A stretch of 64,000 bases of DNA from Agaricicola taiwanensis (GCF_014635245.1 NZ_BMCP01000002.1:434001-498000); one strand, 5' to 3'. Shown: positions 1-11,937, counted from the first letter of the stretch. Notes: generated by a model not told the origin, from the letters alone. Program-made: numbers and translations.

Positions 1-578
1 GCGACCGCCAGCATCTCGTGGGAGAGATCAAGGCCCACCACACGTTCGGCGTCGCTGCCCAAAAGCTCCAGCATCCGTCCCGTTCCCGTGCCGAGATCCA
101 GCAGTGAGTGGATGGGCGCCGCGCCGATGGCTTCACGCACCGCTGCCTCTACCGCCTGTTCCTCCACGTGAAGAGCTCGGATGGCGTTCCAATCATGGGC
201 ATGGGTGCGGAAGTAGGCGGCGGCCGCTTCAGCACGCTCCTTGCGCACCTCGGCGAACCTTTCGCGATCCCGCGCGACCTGCGGATCGTCCCCCGTGATG
301 CGGCTGGTCAGATCCCGCGCCAGCGCCGCCATCGGCCCACGGTCGGCGAGACGAAAGAAGGCCCAGGATCCTTCGCGGTTGCGCTCCACGAGCGCGGCCT
401 CGGTCAACAGCTTGAGGTGGCGCGAAATACGAGGCTGTGACTGGCCCAGGATTTCCGTCAAATCAGTCACATTCAATTCGCCGTCCGCCAAGAGGGCGAG
501 AAGCCGCAGGCGCGTCGGCTCGCCCGCCGCGCGCAGGGCAGCGAGAATGGAATCGAGAGGGGCTTTGACATCAGACAT
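1..578 (-). CDS. ArsR-family regulator fused to SAM-dependent methyltransferase (partial, C-terminus outside window)
   Basis: About 192 N-terminal residues are visible and the gene runs off the left edge. Residues 1-90 form an ArsR-type winged helix, with the recognition segment around GQSQPRISRHLKLL (45-58). Residues 158-166 (SLLDLGTGT) are motif I of a class I methyltransferase, followed by the acidic motif VVGLDLSHEML. In Hyphomicrobiales this fusion usually lies next to methionine-cycle genes (metF, metH) and is thought to sense SAM or S-adenosylhomocysteine. That role is inferred, since no met gene is in view. The start at 578 has no clear Shine-Dalgarno sequence and lies inside a perfect palindrome, which fits autoregulation. 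It is divergent from aapJ. Confidence 0.85.
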   Translation of the reverse strand, partial: MSDVKAPLDSILAALRAAGEPTRLRLLALLADGELNVTDLTEILGQSQPRISRHLKLLTEAALVERNREGSWAFFRLADRGPMAALARDLTSRITGDDPQVARDRERFAEVRKERAEAAAAYFRTHAHDWNAIRALHVEEQAVEAAVREAIGAAPIHSLLDLGTGTGRMLELLGSDAERVVGLDLSHEMLAV

Positions 579-593
579 AAAGATATCTTTATG
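576..593. promoter_or_regulatory. 18-bp perfect palindrome over the ArsR-methyltransferase start codon
   Basis: CATAAAGATATCTTTATG is a perfect palindrome whose left end contains the start codon of the minus-strand gene. ArsR-type dimers bind such symmetric sites, so this is a good autoregulatory operator candidate. A second AT-rich dyad (TATATA, 4 bases, TATATA) lies at 641-656, nearer aapJ. Confidence 0.6.
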
Positions 594-734
594 CCCGCAG
601 CGGTCGCAAGGCAAGGCCGCTAATCACATCACCGGCATGATATATATCGTTATATACATAGGCATGCCGATTTTTTGGCTTGCCCCCGTCCGTGGCCACC
701 GGGCAATCTACCTACCGATGCAACGGAGGCAGAT

Positions 735-1748
735 ATGAGATTCAAATTTCCAACTCTTGCTGGCGCGGCGTTGCTGGTGATGACCGCCCCGGCTTCGGCC
801 GCGACACTGGATGTCGTGAAAGACCGCAAGGAAGTGATTTGCGGCGTAACGACTGGTCTTCCCGGCTTCTCCGCGCCCGATGATAAGGGCGCGTGGCAAG
901 GCTTTGATGCCGAATATTGCCGGGCCGTGGCGGCAGCGATTTTCGACAACCCCGATGCGGTCCGCTTTCAGCCGACCACGCCGAAGGATCGCTTCACCGC
1001 GCTGCAGTCTGGCGAGGTCGACATCCTCTCGCGGGTGACGACATGGACATTCTCGCGCGATGCCTCACTGGGCTTCGACTTTATCGGCGTTGCCTATTAC
1101 GACGGGCAGGGCTTCATGGTGCGCAAGGATCTCGGCGTTGCCTCCGGCAAGGAATTGGACGGAGCGTCCGTCTGCACCCAGTCGGGCAGCACGACCGAGC
1201 AGAACCTGGCGGATTACTTCCGGGCCACCAACCAGAAGTATGAGATCGTCACCTTCGAAGGAAACAGCGACGTCGTGAAAGCCTTCGAGGGCGGACGCTG
1301 CGAGGTGCTCAGCACCGATCGTTCCGGCCTTGCGGCACAGCGGCTTCTCCTTGCCAATCCCGATGACTTCATCGTGCTGCCGGACACCTTTTCCAAGGAG
1401 CCGCTGGGACCTGTGGTGCGCCAGGGCGACAGTCAGTGGGCCGATATCGGCCGCTGGACGTTGAGCGCTCTGGTGGCAGCCGAGGAATTCGGCATCACCA
1501 AAGCCAACGTGGATGAATTCCTGAAATCGGAGAACCCCGAGATCCGACGTATGCTTGGGGTCGAGGGCGACCTCGGCGAGCAGCTGGGCCTGTCCAAGGA
1601 CTGGGCGTATCGCATCATCAAGCATTCGGGCAACTACGGCGAAATCTATGAGCGCACCATCGGTATGGGATCGCCGCTGAAGCTGGAACGCGGTATCAAT
1701 GACCTCTGGACCAAAGGCGGCCTGCAGTACGCGCTGCCGTTCCGGTAG
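735..1748 (+). CDS. aapJ: General L-amino-acid ABC transporter substrate-binding protein (AapJ-like)
   Basis: Periplasmic solute-binding protein of the polar amino-acid uptake family (SBP_bac_3), 337 residues, close to the usual AapJ length. A signal peptide ends near ASAA (about residue 23). The mature N-terminus has the AapJ pattern of a basic VKDRKEVICGV stretch followed by TGLPGFSAPDDKG and GFDAEYCRAVAAA. The ATG at 735 follows GGAGG; the frame is open further upstream but without family similarity. The membrane and ATPase genes aapQ, aapM and aapP, which normally follow, are absent: the next gene is convergent and unrelated. It therefore acts as an orphan binding protein or depends on permease genes elsewhere. 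Confidence 0.88.
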   Translation: MRFKFPTLAGAALLVMTAPASAATLDVVKDRKEVICGVTTGLPGFSAPDDKGAWQGFDAEYCRAVAAAIFDNPDAVRFQPTTPKDRFTALQSGEVDILSRVTTWTFSRDASLGFDFIGVAYYDGQGFMVRKDLGVASGKELDGASVCTQSGSTTEQNLADYFRATNQKYEIVTFEGNSDVVKAFEGGRCEVLSTDRSGLAAQRLLLANPDDFIVLPDTFSKEPLGPVVRQGDSQWADIGRWTLSALVAAEEFGITKANVDEFLKSENPEIRRMLGVEGDLGEQLGLSKDWAYRIIKHSGNYGEIYERTIGMGSPLKLERGINDLWTKGGLQYALPFR

Positions 1749-1754
1749 GGCAGG

Positions 1755-2393
1755 TTAGAATAGGCGTCCCTGATCCTGATCCTGCGGATCGTAGATCCAC
1801 TGCTTGCCCACTTTCACGATGAGCGCGTCCCCGGACCGAAGATCACCGGGGCGTTCGACTGAAGCGACAAGGCCACGCTGTCCGGCTGCGGCCTTGGCAA
1901 AGCTACGATCAATCTCCGCGCGCCGCTCCACCGGAACGTGGCGCGCGATCGCCTTCCCGGCGATGCGGCAGGGCGCATTCTGCCCTTCGACCACAAACAC
2001 CAGTCCGGAAGGGGCAACGATGCGTGTTGCCGCCGGAAGCCAGGACAAATCGGGAAGGCCTTCAACCACGACATTCGCCCCGATCCATGCCGCTTCCAGC
2101 CGTTCGATCTGCATGGCATCGGCCACCGCAGCCAGCTCCTCGCGGCTCACCAGGGTGATCTGGCGCCCCGACCGCATAAGGCTGCCGCGTTTGTACCAAG
2201 GCTCCCGAGGGCCGGCCTTGCGCAGATAGCCGTAGTGGCGGCTTCCCCCCATTCCTTCGAAGTCGATGCTCACACACCCGGTGCGGCGCGTCTCCGGATG
2301 GGCATTGCCTTCAACTAGAACCTCAACAACCTGTGCCTTAAAAGTGCGGGCGGGGAAGGTGTGGGGATGGGACATTCGTTGTCGTTTGCTCAT
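1755..2393 (-). CDS. MOSC-domain-containing protein
   Basis: A 212-residue protein resembling bacterial MOSC proteins, the fold of the C-terminal part of molybdenum-cofactor sulfurases, which are proposed to carry sulfur on a conserved cysteine. The motif EGQNAPCRIAGKAI holds the expected cysteine at about residue 142, and VEVLVEGNAHPETRR and GCVSIDFEGMGGSRHYGY look like the N-terminal strands. No PLP-dependent NifS-like domain is present, so it is a stand-alone MOSC protein. Two ATG starts (2393, 2375) have weak Shine-Dalgarno sequences. It converges on aapJ, with 6 bases between the stop codons. The substrate is unknown; molybdenum-cofactor genes occur elsewhere in the window (16.4-19.1 kb), but a link is only suggestive. 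Confidence 0.75.
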   Translation of the reverse strand: MSKRQRMSHPHTFPARTFKAQVVEVLVEGNAHPETRRTGCVSIDFEGMGGSRHYGYLRKAGPREPWYKRGSLMRSGRQITLVSREELAAVADAMQIERLEAAWIGANVVVEGLPDLSWLPAATRIVAPSGLVFVVEGQNAPCRIAGKAIARHVPVERRAEIDRSFAKAAAGQRGLVASVERPGDLRSGDALIVKVGKQWIYDPQDQDQGRLF

Positions 2394-2572
2394 CTGCAAT
2401 CCGGATGTCCGGTGCTGCCACCTGTATTGGCGCGTTCTGTCTTAACGATAATACGAAAGTTGTGCTGGTCGATCGTGGTTAATGAAATATTGACAACTGG
2501 ACCGCAACCACAAGCTGAGCTATGTAAGGAGGTGGCAGTAATTATTTCTTAACCATAACTTCGGGGTGATCG

Positions 2573-3553
2573 ATGTCTGTTGTGAGCCAAGAGCCTCCCT
2601 TCGGTGTTGTCATCGGCGGGCCGGCTGCCTTTCAGAAACGGTTCGAGCACGGGCTCATCCTGATCAGCCTTCTGCTCGGCTGCGCGGGCGCGGCCTACTG
2701 GTATTTCGGCTTGGGAAAGCCGCTGACCTGGATCGACATTTCCAGCTTCCTCGTCGGCTATACCGTGATCAACATCGGCGTCGGCATGGTGTTGCACCGG
2801 TATTTCTCGCACAAGAGCTATGAGACCTATACTTGGATGCGATATGTGCTTGGATCGTTCGCAACCATGGCATGCCAGGGGTCGATCCTGAAATGGGCCG
2901 CAGATCATCGCCGGCATCATTCTCATACCGACGAATGCGGCGACCTGCACAGCCCCCATGTGGATCATCACTGCCATGACACCGATACCCTGCGCGGGAT
3001 GTTCCACGCGCACATCGGCTGGGCCTTCGATGACACCACCACCGATCTGAAGATCTACGGCAAGGGCCTTGCGGACGATCCCGTCGTCCAGTTCTTCGGC
3101 CGCACCCGCTATTTCTGGTATGTGGCCTCCGTCGCAATCTTCCCCGGCATCTATGGATACGCGCTGGGCGGCTTTGACGGCATGATGGGTTCGATCCTGT
3201 TCGGCGGCTTCGTTCGCACCTTCGTGCTGCTCAACGCTGTCTTGGCGGTCAACTCCATCGGCCACAAGTGGGGCTCGGAGCGCTACGGCCAGGATAACCA
3301 TTCCAAGAACAACTTCTGGCTCGCGCTGCTGACCTTCGGCGATGGCTTCCACAACAACCACCATCACTTCCCCCGCGCCGCCATGGCCGGCCACCGCTGG
3401 TGGGAAATCGACGTCAACGGCTGGATCATTCACGGCATGGGCAAGATCGGCCTTGCCTGGAACGTGGTGAGCGTGCCCGAGTCCGTGCTCTATCCGGAGA
3501 CGGTGCCGGTGGCACAGGACAATGAGGCGCCCAAGGGCAAGGCCGTGGCGTGA
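2573..3553 (+). CDS. Acyl-CoA desaturase-like membrane fatty-acid desaturase
   Basis: Integral-membrane di-iron desaturase of the delta-9 (stearoyl-CoA) type, 326 residues, expected to introduce a cis double bond into saturated acyl chains. All three histidine boxes are present: HRYFSH (75-80), HRRHH (112-116) and HNNHHH (260-265), separated by hydrophobic segments. An extra His-rich patch (SPHVDHHCHD, about 127-136) follows the second box. It is divergent from the MOSC gene. A strong GGAGGTGG lies 45 bases before the start but is too far away to serve this ATG. Whether the substrate is acyl-CoA, acyl-ACP or acyl-lipid cannot be told from sequence. Confidence 0.9.
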   Translation: MSVVSQEPPFGVVIGGPAAFQKRFEHGLILISLLLGCAGAAYWYFGLGKPLTWIDISSFLVGYTVINIGVGMVLHRYFSHKSYETYTWMRYVLGSFATMACQGSILKWAADHRRHHSHTDECGDLHSPHVDHHCHDTDTLRGMFHAHIGWAFDDTTTDLKIYGKGLADDPVVQFFGRTRYFWYVASVAIFPGIYGYALGGFDGMMGSILFGGFVRTFVLLNAVLAVNSIGHKWGSERYGQDNHSKNNFWLALLTFGDGFHNNHHHFPRAAMAGHRWWEIDVNGWIIHGMGKIGLAWNVVSVPESVLYPETVPVAQDNEAPKGKAVA

Positions 3554-3668
3554 AAAACCACATAGCTTCAGCGACTGATGATAGAGCGGGCGGGCGCTTC
3601 CAAGTCGATCAAGATGCCGCGCTTATGCACACCGACGCCCCGAGTTGTTGATTGACGTGCGGGCAATA

Positions 3669-3698
3669 GAAAAGGGCGGCTGACAAGCCGCCCTTTTC
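3669..3698. terminator. Bidirectional rho-independent terminator
   Basis: A 12-bp stem (GAAAAGGGCGGC and its complement) with the 6-base loop TGACAA sits between the convergent desaturase and ettA genes. The A-rich and T-rich stem ends make it usable in both directions. Confidence 0.85.
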
Positions 3699-3717
3699 TG
3701 CATGTGGTCCGTAGTGC

Positions 3718-5370
<1,653 letters not shown>

Positions 5371-5449
5371 AAGTGGGCGGCTCCCTGAACATGGTGTGCG
5401 GAAATCTGGCGCCCTTCTAACGCGGCACAGCCCATAGGGGCAAGGCGGG

Positions 5450-6733
5450 TCAGCTGTTCTCTTCCGCCTTCAGCTCGTCCGACGTGCCGACGAGGGGCGA
5501 GGCCTCCATGGCTTCCGCATCTCCGACCATTACGGCAAGACCGGTGTTGGCGAGATCGAAATCTTCCTTCTCCGCCTCCGGCACCCCCTCGCGCATGCGG
5601 ATGCGGCTCAGTGCGAAGATCACGATGATGCATTCGACGCCGCCGATGAAAAGATAGAGCGCGGCGGCTCCACTCATCTCGATCAGAACTGCGGCGATCA
5701 GCGGACCGATGGCCGAACCCAGTCCATTGAGGAGCAGGAGGCCCGCCGATATCTCGACGTAATCGCCCGGTGCCGCGTGATCGAAGGTTTGTGCCACGGC
5801 GATGGCATAGGCCGGCAGAGTGGTTGCTCCAAAGAGGAAGGCGAGCGTTAGACGGGTGGCGGTCGATCCATCACCGAAGCTGGCAAGCGCCAGGCTGAAT
5901 ATCGTGGAGGCGCCGGCGGCGCCGACCATGACGAGGCGCCGATCGATCTTGTCCGACAGGCGGCCAAGCGGCCATTGCGCGATGGCGCCGCCGATCACCG
6001 TGACGCTCAGGAAAAAGGCGATGGCCTCCACCGACAGGCCGATGCGCTGGCCAAAGACCGGCCCCAGCGCCCAGAAGGAGCCATTGGCGAGACCGACCAG
6101 AAACACTCCCGCGACGCCCGTAGGCGAGACGGAGATGAGTTTGCGCGGATTGAACCGGACCAGTGTGATGGGTGCCGGTTGGGCGGACCGCGTGAGTGCC
6201 ACGGGTACGGCAGCCAGCGAGACCAGCACGGAGGCCAGTGAAAACAGCGCGAAGGACTGCGGCTCGTAGAGCATCACCATGAGCTGGCCAATGGTGATGA
6301 CGCTGAAGTTGATCACGATGTAGGTCGACATGATGAGACCGCGTGTCTCGTTTGTCGCCCGCTCGTTAAGCCAGCTTTCGATGATCAGATGGAGACCGGC
6401 AAGGCAGGCGCCGGTCAGGAGCCTCGTCATCATCCACGCTCCGGGATCGACGATCATCGGATGGAGCAGGCTTGCCGTTGATGCGATGGCCACGAGTGCG
6501 GTGAATGTGCGTATGTGGCCGACATTCAGGATGAGATACGGGACCCCAAGGCAGCCGACGATGAAGCCCACGAAGTAGGATGATCCGAGCACGCCGATCT
6601 CGATGGCGGAGAAATGCTCCAGCCCGGCACGGATGGGTAGGATCGTGGTCTGCAGGCCATTGCCCATGATCAAGAGGGCAACGCTGAGCAGAAGGGCCGT
6701 GACCGGCGCGAGGATCTGGCGCTTGCTGTACAT
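5450..6733 (-). CDS. MFS transporter
   Basis: A major facilitator superfamily carrier of 427 residues with about 12 hydrophobic segments. The inter-helix loop after the eighth segment reads [15 protein letters not shown], the MFS motif A equivalent of the second half. The family resembles the YcaD/CynX-like group often annotated only as MFS transporter, and the substrate cannot be inferred. The C-terminus (after about residue 375) is a hydrophilic acidic tail of about 55 residues. A GTG at 6742 is an alternative start; the GAGG before the ATG at 6733 is very close to it. It lies upstream of ettA on the same strand with a gap of about 80 bases. Confidence 0.82.
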   Translation of the reverse strand: MYSKRQILAPVTALLLSVALLIMGNGLQTTILPIRAGLEHFSAIEIGVLGSSYFVGFIVGCLGVPYLILNVGHIRTFTALVAIASTASLLHPMIVDPGAWMMTRLLTGACLAGLHLIIESWLNERATNETRGLIMSTYIVINFSVITIGQLMVMLYEPQSFALFSLASVLVSLAAVPVALTRSAQPAPITLVRFNPRKLISVSPTGVAGVFLVGLANGSFWALGPVFGQRIGLSVEAIAFFLSVTVIGGAIAQWPLGRLSDKIDRRLVMVGAAGASTIFSLALASFGDGSTATRLTLAFLFGATTLPAYAIAVAQTFDHAAPGDYVEISAGLLLLNGLGSAIGPLIAAVLIEMSGAAALYLFIGGVECIIVIFALSRIRMREGVPEAEKEDFDLANTGLAVMVGDAEAMEASPLVGTSDELKAEENS

Positions 6734-6792
6734 GCGCCTCACTTGGCCGACTAAGCTCGATAGCGCAACCCGGGCCGGGGATCACTTCACCA

Positions 6793-8130
6793 TTAGGCTT
6801 GCCTCAGTTTGACGAAGAAGTCCTGGGCTTCCTGATTAAGGGCCTGTGTTTCCTGCTCCAGAGATACTGACAACTGCCGCACGCGGCCTGCGGCCTCTTC
6901 CGTGGAAAAGGTCGCGCTTCCGACGCTGCTGACGGCGTGGGTCAAGCCTTCGGTATCGGCGGAGATGTGGCTCGCCGTTTCGGCAAACTGCCGTGTCACC
7001 GCGCTCTGCTCCTCGACCGCGCTGGCGATGGACTGAGCCGCTTCCGCCAGCGTCTTGATGGTGCTGCCGATGCCGGCAAGATCACTGACCGTCTGCCGGG
7101 TCGCGTTCTGGATGGCGGCGATCTGCCTGCCGATCTCATCGGTCGCCTTGGCGGTCTGTTCGGCGAGCGACTTCACCTCGCTCGCCACGACGGCGAAACC
7201 ACGTCCCGCTTCGCCGGCGCGCGCTGCTTCGATGGTCGCGTTCAATGCAAGAAGGTTTGTCTGGGCCGCGATGCCAGTGATGAGCTCGACCACCGACCCG
7301 ATGGTTTCAGCCGCTTCCGCCAGCCCGCGAACGGTCGTATCCGCGCTTTCCGCGTCAAACACGGCCTGACGGGCGGTATCTAGCGAGGTGTTGGCGTGGC
7401 TGCCGATCTCGGCGATGGAGCCGGACAACTCCTCCGTTGCGCTGGCGCTCTGGGCAATCTTCATGGTGATGCCTGTTGCGATGTCTGATGCCGCGCGGGC
7501 CTGGGCGGATGAATCCTGGGCCGCGGTTCCGAGACCGTCGGACATGGCATTCAACGTCTCTGTGGCTTCGACCATGGCGCGAAGGCTGCGCGTCATGATG
7601 CTGTCGAAGGCGCTGACGGAGAGAGTGATCTCGGCCTCACGCGCTTCGGCGTTGCTGATCTGGGTCTCATGATAAAGCGAGATCGCTATGTCGAGATCGA
7701 GCATGGCGGCGCGCGTGACGGCGCCGGCCATGCGGGCGGTCGCGCGGCCATTGAACCGGCGGCTGCGGCCGATCTCGCGAACGAGGCGATCGATGATGAA
7801 GCCATAGCCCGCGATGTACCAGCCCGGCTCGATGCCGGAGCGCACGTGGGCCTCGCCGATCCGGCGCACGCTGGTGGCGTAGTCATCATCGAAGGAGGCG
7901 GAGAACAGCCGCTTCCAGTGCCGTGCCTGCGCGTCGATCAGATGACCGCGATGCCGAGCGACGAGCGCGTCGAGGGTGGGAAAATGCGCGATGTGCGAAT
8001 AGAACTCGTCGAGAAGGGCAGGAATGCCGGATTCAAGGATTTCCCATGCCGCGCGCAGGTCGGCTCGCGTTTCATCGTCGATGACATGAAGCGCCAGCCG
8101 CTCGGCCAAGGAGAGAGTATTGCCAGACAT
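6793..8130 (-). CDS. Globin-coupled methyl-accepting chemotaxis protein (HemAT-like)
   Basis: A 445-residue soluble chemoreceptor. Residues 1-175 match a protoglobin sensor: the segment [20 protein letters not shown] (90-109) carries the proximal heme histidine, H95. After a linker, residues 190-445 form an MCP signalling domain. Its highly conserved tip reads [21 protein letters not shown], followed by [16 protein letters not shown]. No transmembrane segment is visible, so it should sense dissolved gas (O2, possibly NO or CO) in the cytoplasm and act through CheA/CheW. No che genes are in the window. It could also feed a non-motility output. Confidence 0.93.
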   Translation of the reverse strand: MSGNTLSLAERLALHVIDDETRADLRAAWEILESGIPALLDEFYSHIAHFPTLDALVARHRGHLIDAQARHWKRLFSASFDDDYATSVRRIGEAHVRSGIEPGWYIAGYGFIIDRLVREIGRSRRFNGRATARMAGAVTRAAMLDLDIAISLYHETQISNAEAREAEITLSVSAFDSIMTRSLRAMVEATETLNAMSDGLGTAAQDSSAQARAASDIATGITMKIAQSASATEELSGSIAEIGSHANTSLDTARQAVFDAESADTTVRGLAEAAETIGSVVELITGIAAQTNLLALNATIEAARAGEAGRGFAVVASEVKSLAEQTAKATDEIGRQIAAIQNATRQTVSDLAGIGSTIKTLAEAAQSIASAVEEQSAVTRQFAETASHISADTEGLTHAVSSVGSATFSTEEAAGRVRQLSVSLEQETQALNQEAQDFFVKLRQA

Positions 8131-8259
8131 AGTCGATCCCCGAATCCAGACCTTGATCTTGAGGGGACAGTTGGGTGGGTGGTGTTAAGAGATGGTTATG
8201 AGGGAGCTCCCAACCCTGCGACAAAGCGCGGCGAAACGAATGCGATACGGCTTCGTGAT

Positions 8260-8275
8260 TTCATGCTGGCATGAA
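8260..8275. promoter_or_regulatory. Inverted repeat between the globin chemoreceptor and ccdA
   Basis: TTCATGC-TG-GCATGAA is a 16-base inverted repeat with perfect 7-bp arms in the 220-base divergent region. It is a possible operator; no binding protein is known. Confidence 0.35.
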
Positions 8276-8351
8276 CGGCATGGTCTGGTGCCGCCGCCGA
8301 ATGGTCGGTGCCGCAGGTTCATGTTTGTCAGAGTGAGTGGAAGCGCGTTCC

Positions 8352-9089
8352 ATGGTTGAAGAGCTCAGCATCCCAATCCTTTTCCTCGCAGGATTGCTCA
8401 GCTTCCTCTCGCCCTGTGTGCTGCCCCTCGTGCCCGCCTATCTCACCTATCTGGCAGGTACCACCACCGATCATATCTCCGGCGGAGCGGTCTCGGCGAA
8501 GGCCGTGACGGGCCGCGCGTTCGGCGCCGCCGGCCTCTTCGTTCTCGGCTTCTCCACCGTCTTCGTCATCCTCGGTGCCGCCGCCTCGGCGCTCAGCGCG
8601 TTGCTGCGTGAATATTTCGAAGTGCTGTCCATGCTGGCCGGTGCGGCTATCATCGTCATGGGCCTGCATTTCCTTGGTGTGTTCCGCATCGCCTTGCTCT
8701 ATCGCGAGGCCAGGTTCCAGACACGCCGTCCGGTGGGCCTCTGGGGCGCCTACGTCATGGGCCTTGCCTTCGCCTTCGGCTGGACGCCATGCATCGGTCC
8801 GGTTCTGGGCGCGATCCTCGCCGTGGCGGCCAGTCAGACCACGGTCGCAACAGGCGCGGGTTATCTGGCGATCTATGCCGCCGGCCTGGGGCTGCCGTTC
8901 CTGGTAGCGGCCTTCGCCGCCCGGCCTTTCGCGGCCTTCCTCACCCGCTTCCGGCAGCATATCGGCATGGTGGAGAAGGTCACCGGCGCCTTGCTTGTTC
9001 TTGTGGGTGTCGGTTTTCTCAGCGGCTGGATGAGCACCCTGGCGTTCTGGATGCTGGAGACCTGGCCGGTCCTTGGCCAACTCGGCTAG
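8352..9089 (+). CDS. ccdA: Cytochrome c biogenesis protein CcdA
   Basis: A 245-residue, six-helix membrane protein of the DsbD/CcdA family that moves reducing equivalents from cytoplasmic thioredoxin across the membrane to apocytochrome c or envelope thiols. The two redox cysteines sit in the expected motifs: SPCVLPLVPAYL (C22) and TPCIGPVLGAIL (C147). Length equals that of stand-alone CcdA, without the periplasmic domains of DsbD. The ATG at 8352 was preferred over an upstream GTG (8337), because it gives the usual short N-terminus before the first helix. A small membrane-protein gene follows after 67 bases. Confidence 0.93.
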   Translation: MVEELSIPILFLAGLLSFLSPCVLPLVPAYLTYLAGTTTDHISGGAVSAKAVTGRAFGAAGLFVLGFSTVFVILGAAASALSALLREYFEVLSMLAGAAIIVMGLHFLGVFRIALLYREARFQTRRPVGLWGAYVMGLAFAFGWTPCIGPVLGAILAVAASQTTVATGAGYLAIYAAGLGLPFLVAAFAARPFAAFLTRFRQHIGMVEKVTGALLVLVGVGFLSGWMSTLAFWMLETWPVLGQLG

Positions 9090-9156
9090 TCGACACGCTC
9101 GCCGCTTCAGGCGCAGCAATGCTACATTTGCCTACCGATCACACGGGAGGTGGCAG

Positions 9157-9651
9157 ATGTCTTACGTTCTCGCGTTGGTTTACATCCACACGGCGATCAG
9201 CCTTGTGGCACTGGTGCTTGGTTTCCCGGCGATTGCGCGCCTGTTCCGCCGGACGGTTTCACCCACCTGGACGCAGTGGTTCCTGATCACGGCAGTTGCG
9301 ACAAGCGTGACGGGCTTCATGTTTCCCTTCGTGGCGCTGACGCCGGCGTTCGTCACAGGCATCATCGCGCTGACCATTCTTGGTGCGGTGCTGATCGCTC
9401 GCTATGTTTTTCACTGCGCCGGCGCCTGGCGCCCGATCTATGCCGTGGGCGTAGTGCTGAGCGTCTATCTTTTGGCCTTTGTCACCGTTGTTCAGGCTTT
9501 TCAGAAGCTTCCTGTTCTCAATGCCCTTGCACCCACGCAGACGGAGCCGCCCTTCGTGATCGCACAACTCGCTACTTTTCTGGTGTTTCTTGTTCTTAGC
9601 GTTCTCGCTGGTTTCCGCTTTACCGGTGTCGTAGCGGGCAAGCTTGCATGA
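9157..9651 (+). CDS. Small integral membrane protein of unknown function
   Basis: A 164-residue, very hydrophobic protein with about five predicted membrane segments. It starts MSYVLALVYIHTAISLVALV after a strong GGAGGTGG. I do not recognise a characterised family; similar proteins are annotated as hypothetical membrane proteins. The fifth helix runs to the C-terminus (FRFTGVVAGKLA). Its stop overlaps the start of the aldo/keto reductase by 4 bases (ATGA), so the two are translationally coupled. Whether it works with CcdA upstream is unknown. Confidence 0.7.
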   Translation: MSYVLALVYIHTAISLVALVLGFPAIARLFRRTVSPTWTQWFLITAVATSVTGFMFPFVALTPAFVTGIIALTILGAVLIARYVFHCAGAWRPIYAVGVVLSVYLLAFVTVVQAFQKLPVLNALAPTQTEPPFVIAQLATFLVFLVLSVLAGFRFTGVVAGKLA

Positions 9652-10661
9652 GTGACATGACCTTCCGCTCGCTGGGCCGCTCCGGGCTCAAGGTCTCGCG
9701 TCTTGTCCTGGGAGCCATGATGTTCGGCGGCCGCACCGAGGAAGCCGAAGCCCATCGCATCATCGCCGATGCCCGAGACCGAGGCGTGAATTTCATCGAC
9801 ACCGCCGACAGCTATGCGCAAGGGCGCTCGGAGGAGGTGGTTGGGCGGGCGATCAAAGCAGAGCGGTTTGACTGGGTTCTCGCCACCAAACTGGGCAATC
9901 CTATCGGCACCAGTCCGCTGACGCGGGGGCTGTCGCGGCGCTGGATCTTTGAAGAGGTGGAACGCTCGCTGCGACGCCTCGACACCGAGACCATCGATAT
10001 CCTCTACCTCCATAAGGAAGACCACAACACACCCTTGGAAGAGACGGTCAGGGCGCTCGCCGATCTCGTTCGAACAGGCAAGATCCGCTACTTCGGCGTG
10101 TCGAACCATCGCGGATGGCGGCTGGCGCGGATCGCGAGCCTTTGCGATCAGGCCGGGATCGACAGACCGGCGGCGTGCCAACTCCACTATCACGCTCTCA
10201 ACCGGACCGCCGAAGTCGAACTGCTGCCTGCGGCCGCGGCGCTCGGCATTGGCACGGTGGCCTATAGCCCGCTCGCGCGCGGCGTCCTCACCGGCAAATA
10301 TCCTCCCGATGTTGAAGCGCCGGAAGGCAGCCGTGCCGCCCGGGGCGACAAACGGATACTGGAAAGCGAGTTTCACCCCGAGAATCTCGCCGCTGCGGCA
10401 CGTCTGAAGCAGCACGCGGAGGGCAGGGGCATCGATCTTGCGTCCTTTGCCGGAGCCTGGGTCTTAGCCAATCCGTTGATCAACGGCCTTATCGCCGGGC
10501 CGCGAACCTATGAGCAGTGGGTGTCCTACCTCACGGCCCTGAATGTGTCGCTGGACAGCCGTGATGAAGAGGCGGTCGACGCGCTGGTGGCTCCCGGCGC
10601 CACAGCTGTGCCGCAGTACACTGATCCCAGCTATCCTGTTGAAGGCCGGCCACGCCGCTGA
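9648..10661 (+). CDS. Aldo/keto reductase
   Basis: An NADPH-dependent oxidoreductase of the AKR superfamily, 337 residues, (beta/alpha)8 barrel. The catalytic tetrad is visible: D51 and Y56 in FIDTADSYAQGRSEE, K81 in VLATKLGN and H122 in ILYLHKEDH. The general pattern (YFGVSNHRGW; AYSPLARGVLTGKY) is that of YajO/Tas-like reductases, with substrate unknown. It begins within the stop of the preceding small membrane protein and is followed by a bidirectional terminator. Confidence 0.93.
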   Translation: MSDMTFRSLGRSGLKVSRLVLGAMMFGGRTEEAEAHRIIADARDRGVNFIDTADSYAQGRSEEVVGRAIKAERFDWVLATKLGNPIGTSPLTRGLSRRWIFEEVERSLRRLDTETIDILYLHKEDHNTPLEETVRALADLVRTGKIRYFGVSNHRGWRLARIASLCDQAGIDRPAACQLHYHALNRTAEVELLPAAAALGIGTVAYSPLARGVLTGKYPPDVEAPEGSRAARGDKRILESEFHPENLAAAARLKQHAEGRGIDLASFAGAWVLANPLINGLIAGPRTYEQWVSYLTALNVSLDSRDEEAVDALVAPGATAVPQYTDPSYPVEGRPRR

Positions 10662-10671
10662 CCGCCAAAAG

Positions 10672-10699
10672 AAAGGCCCGCCGAAAACGACGGGCCTTC
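10672..10699. terminator. Bidirectional terminator between AKR gene and livJ
   Basis: The stem AAGGCCCG/CGGGCCTT has a loop of about ten bases between convergent genes. It is flanked by A-rich sequence on the left and TTCCTGTT on the right. Confidence 0.75.
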
Positions 10700-10720
10700 C
10701 TGTTCCGTTTGCGGGTGACG

Positions 10721-11821
<1,101 letters not shown>

Positions 11822-11937
11822 GCGATTGTCCTCTGCTTGGTTGCTTTAGGAGTCACATTGGGCGGTGGCCCCGCCATCTGGCCACCATTTCTGCGCTTTT
11901 CCGACGGTTTGTCACGTCAATTTGCGCGTGCTTGCCT

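Noticed and set aside
578-735. SAM-type riboswitch in the ArsR-methyltransferase/aapJ divergent region
   Set aside because: No conserved stem set was found; the palindromes look like protein sites.
2490-2526. TTGACA at 2490 as a desaturase promoter
   Set aside because: The -35 match is exact, but no acceptable -10 is found at 16-18 bases; the nearest TATGTA is about 25 bases away.
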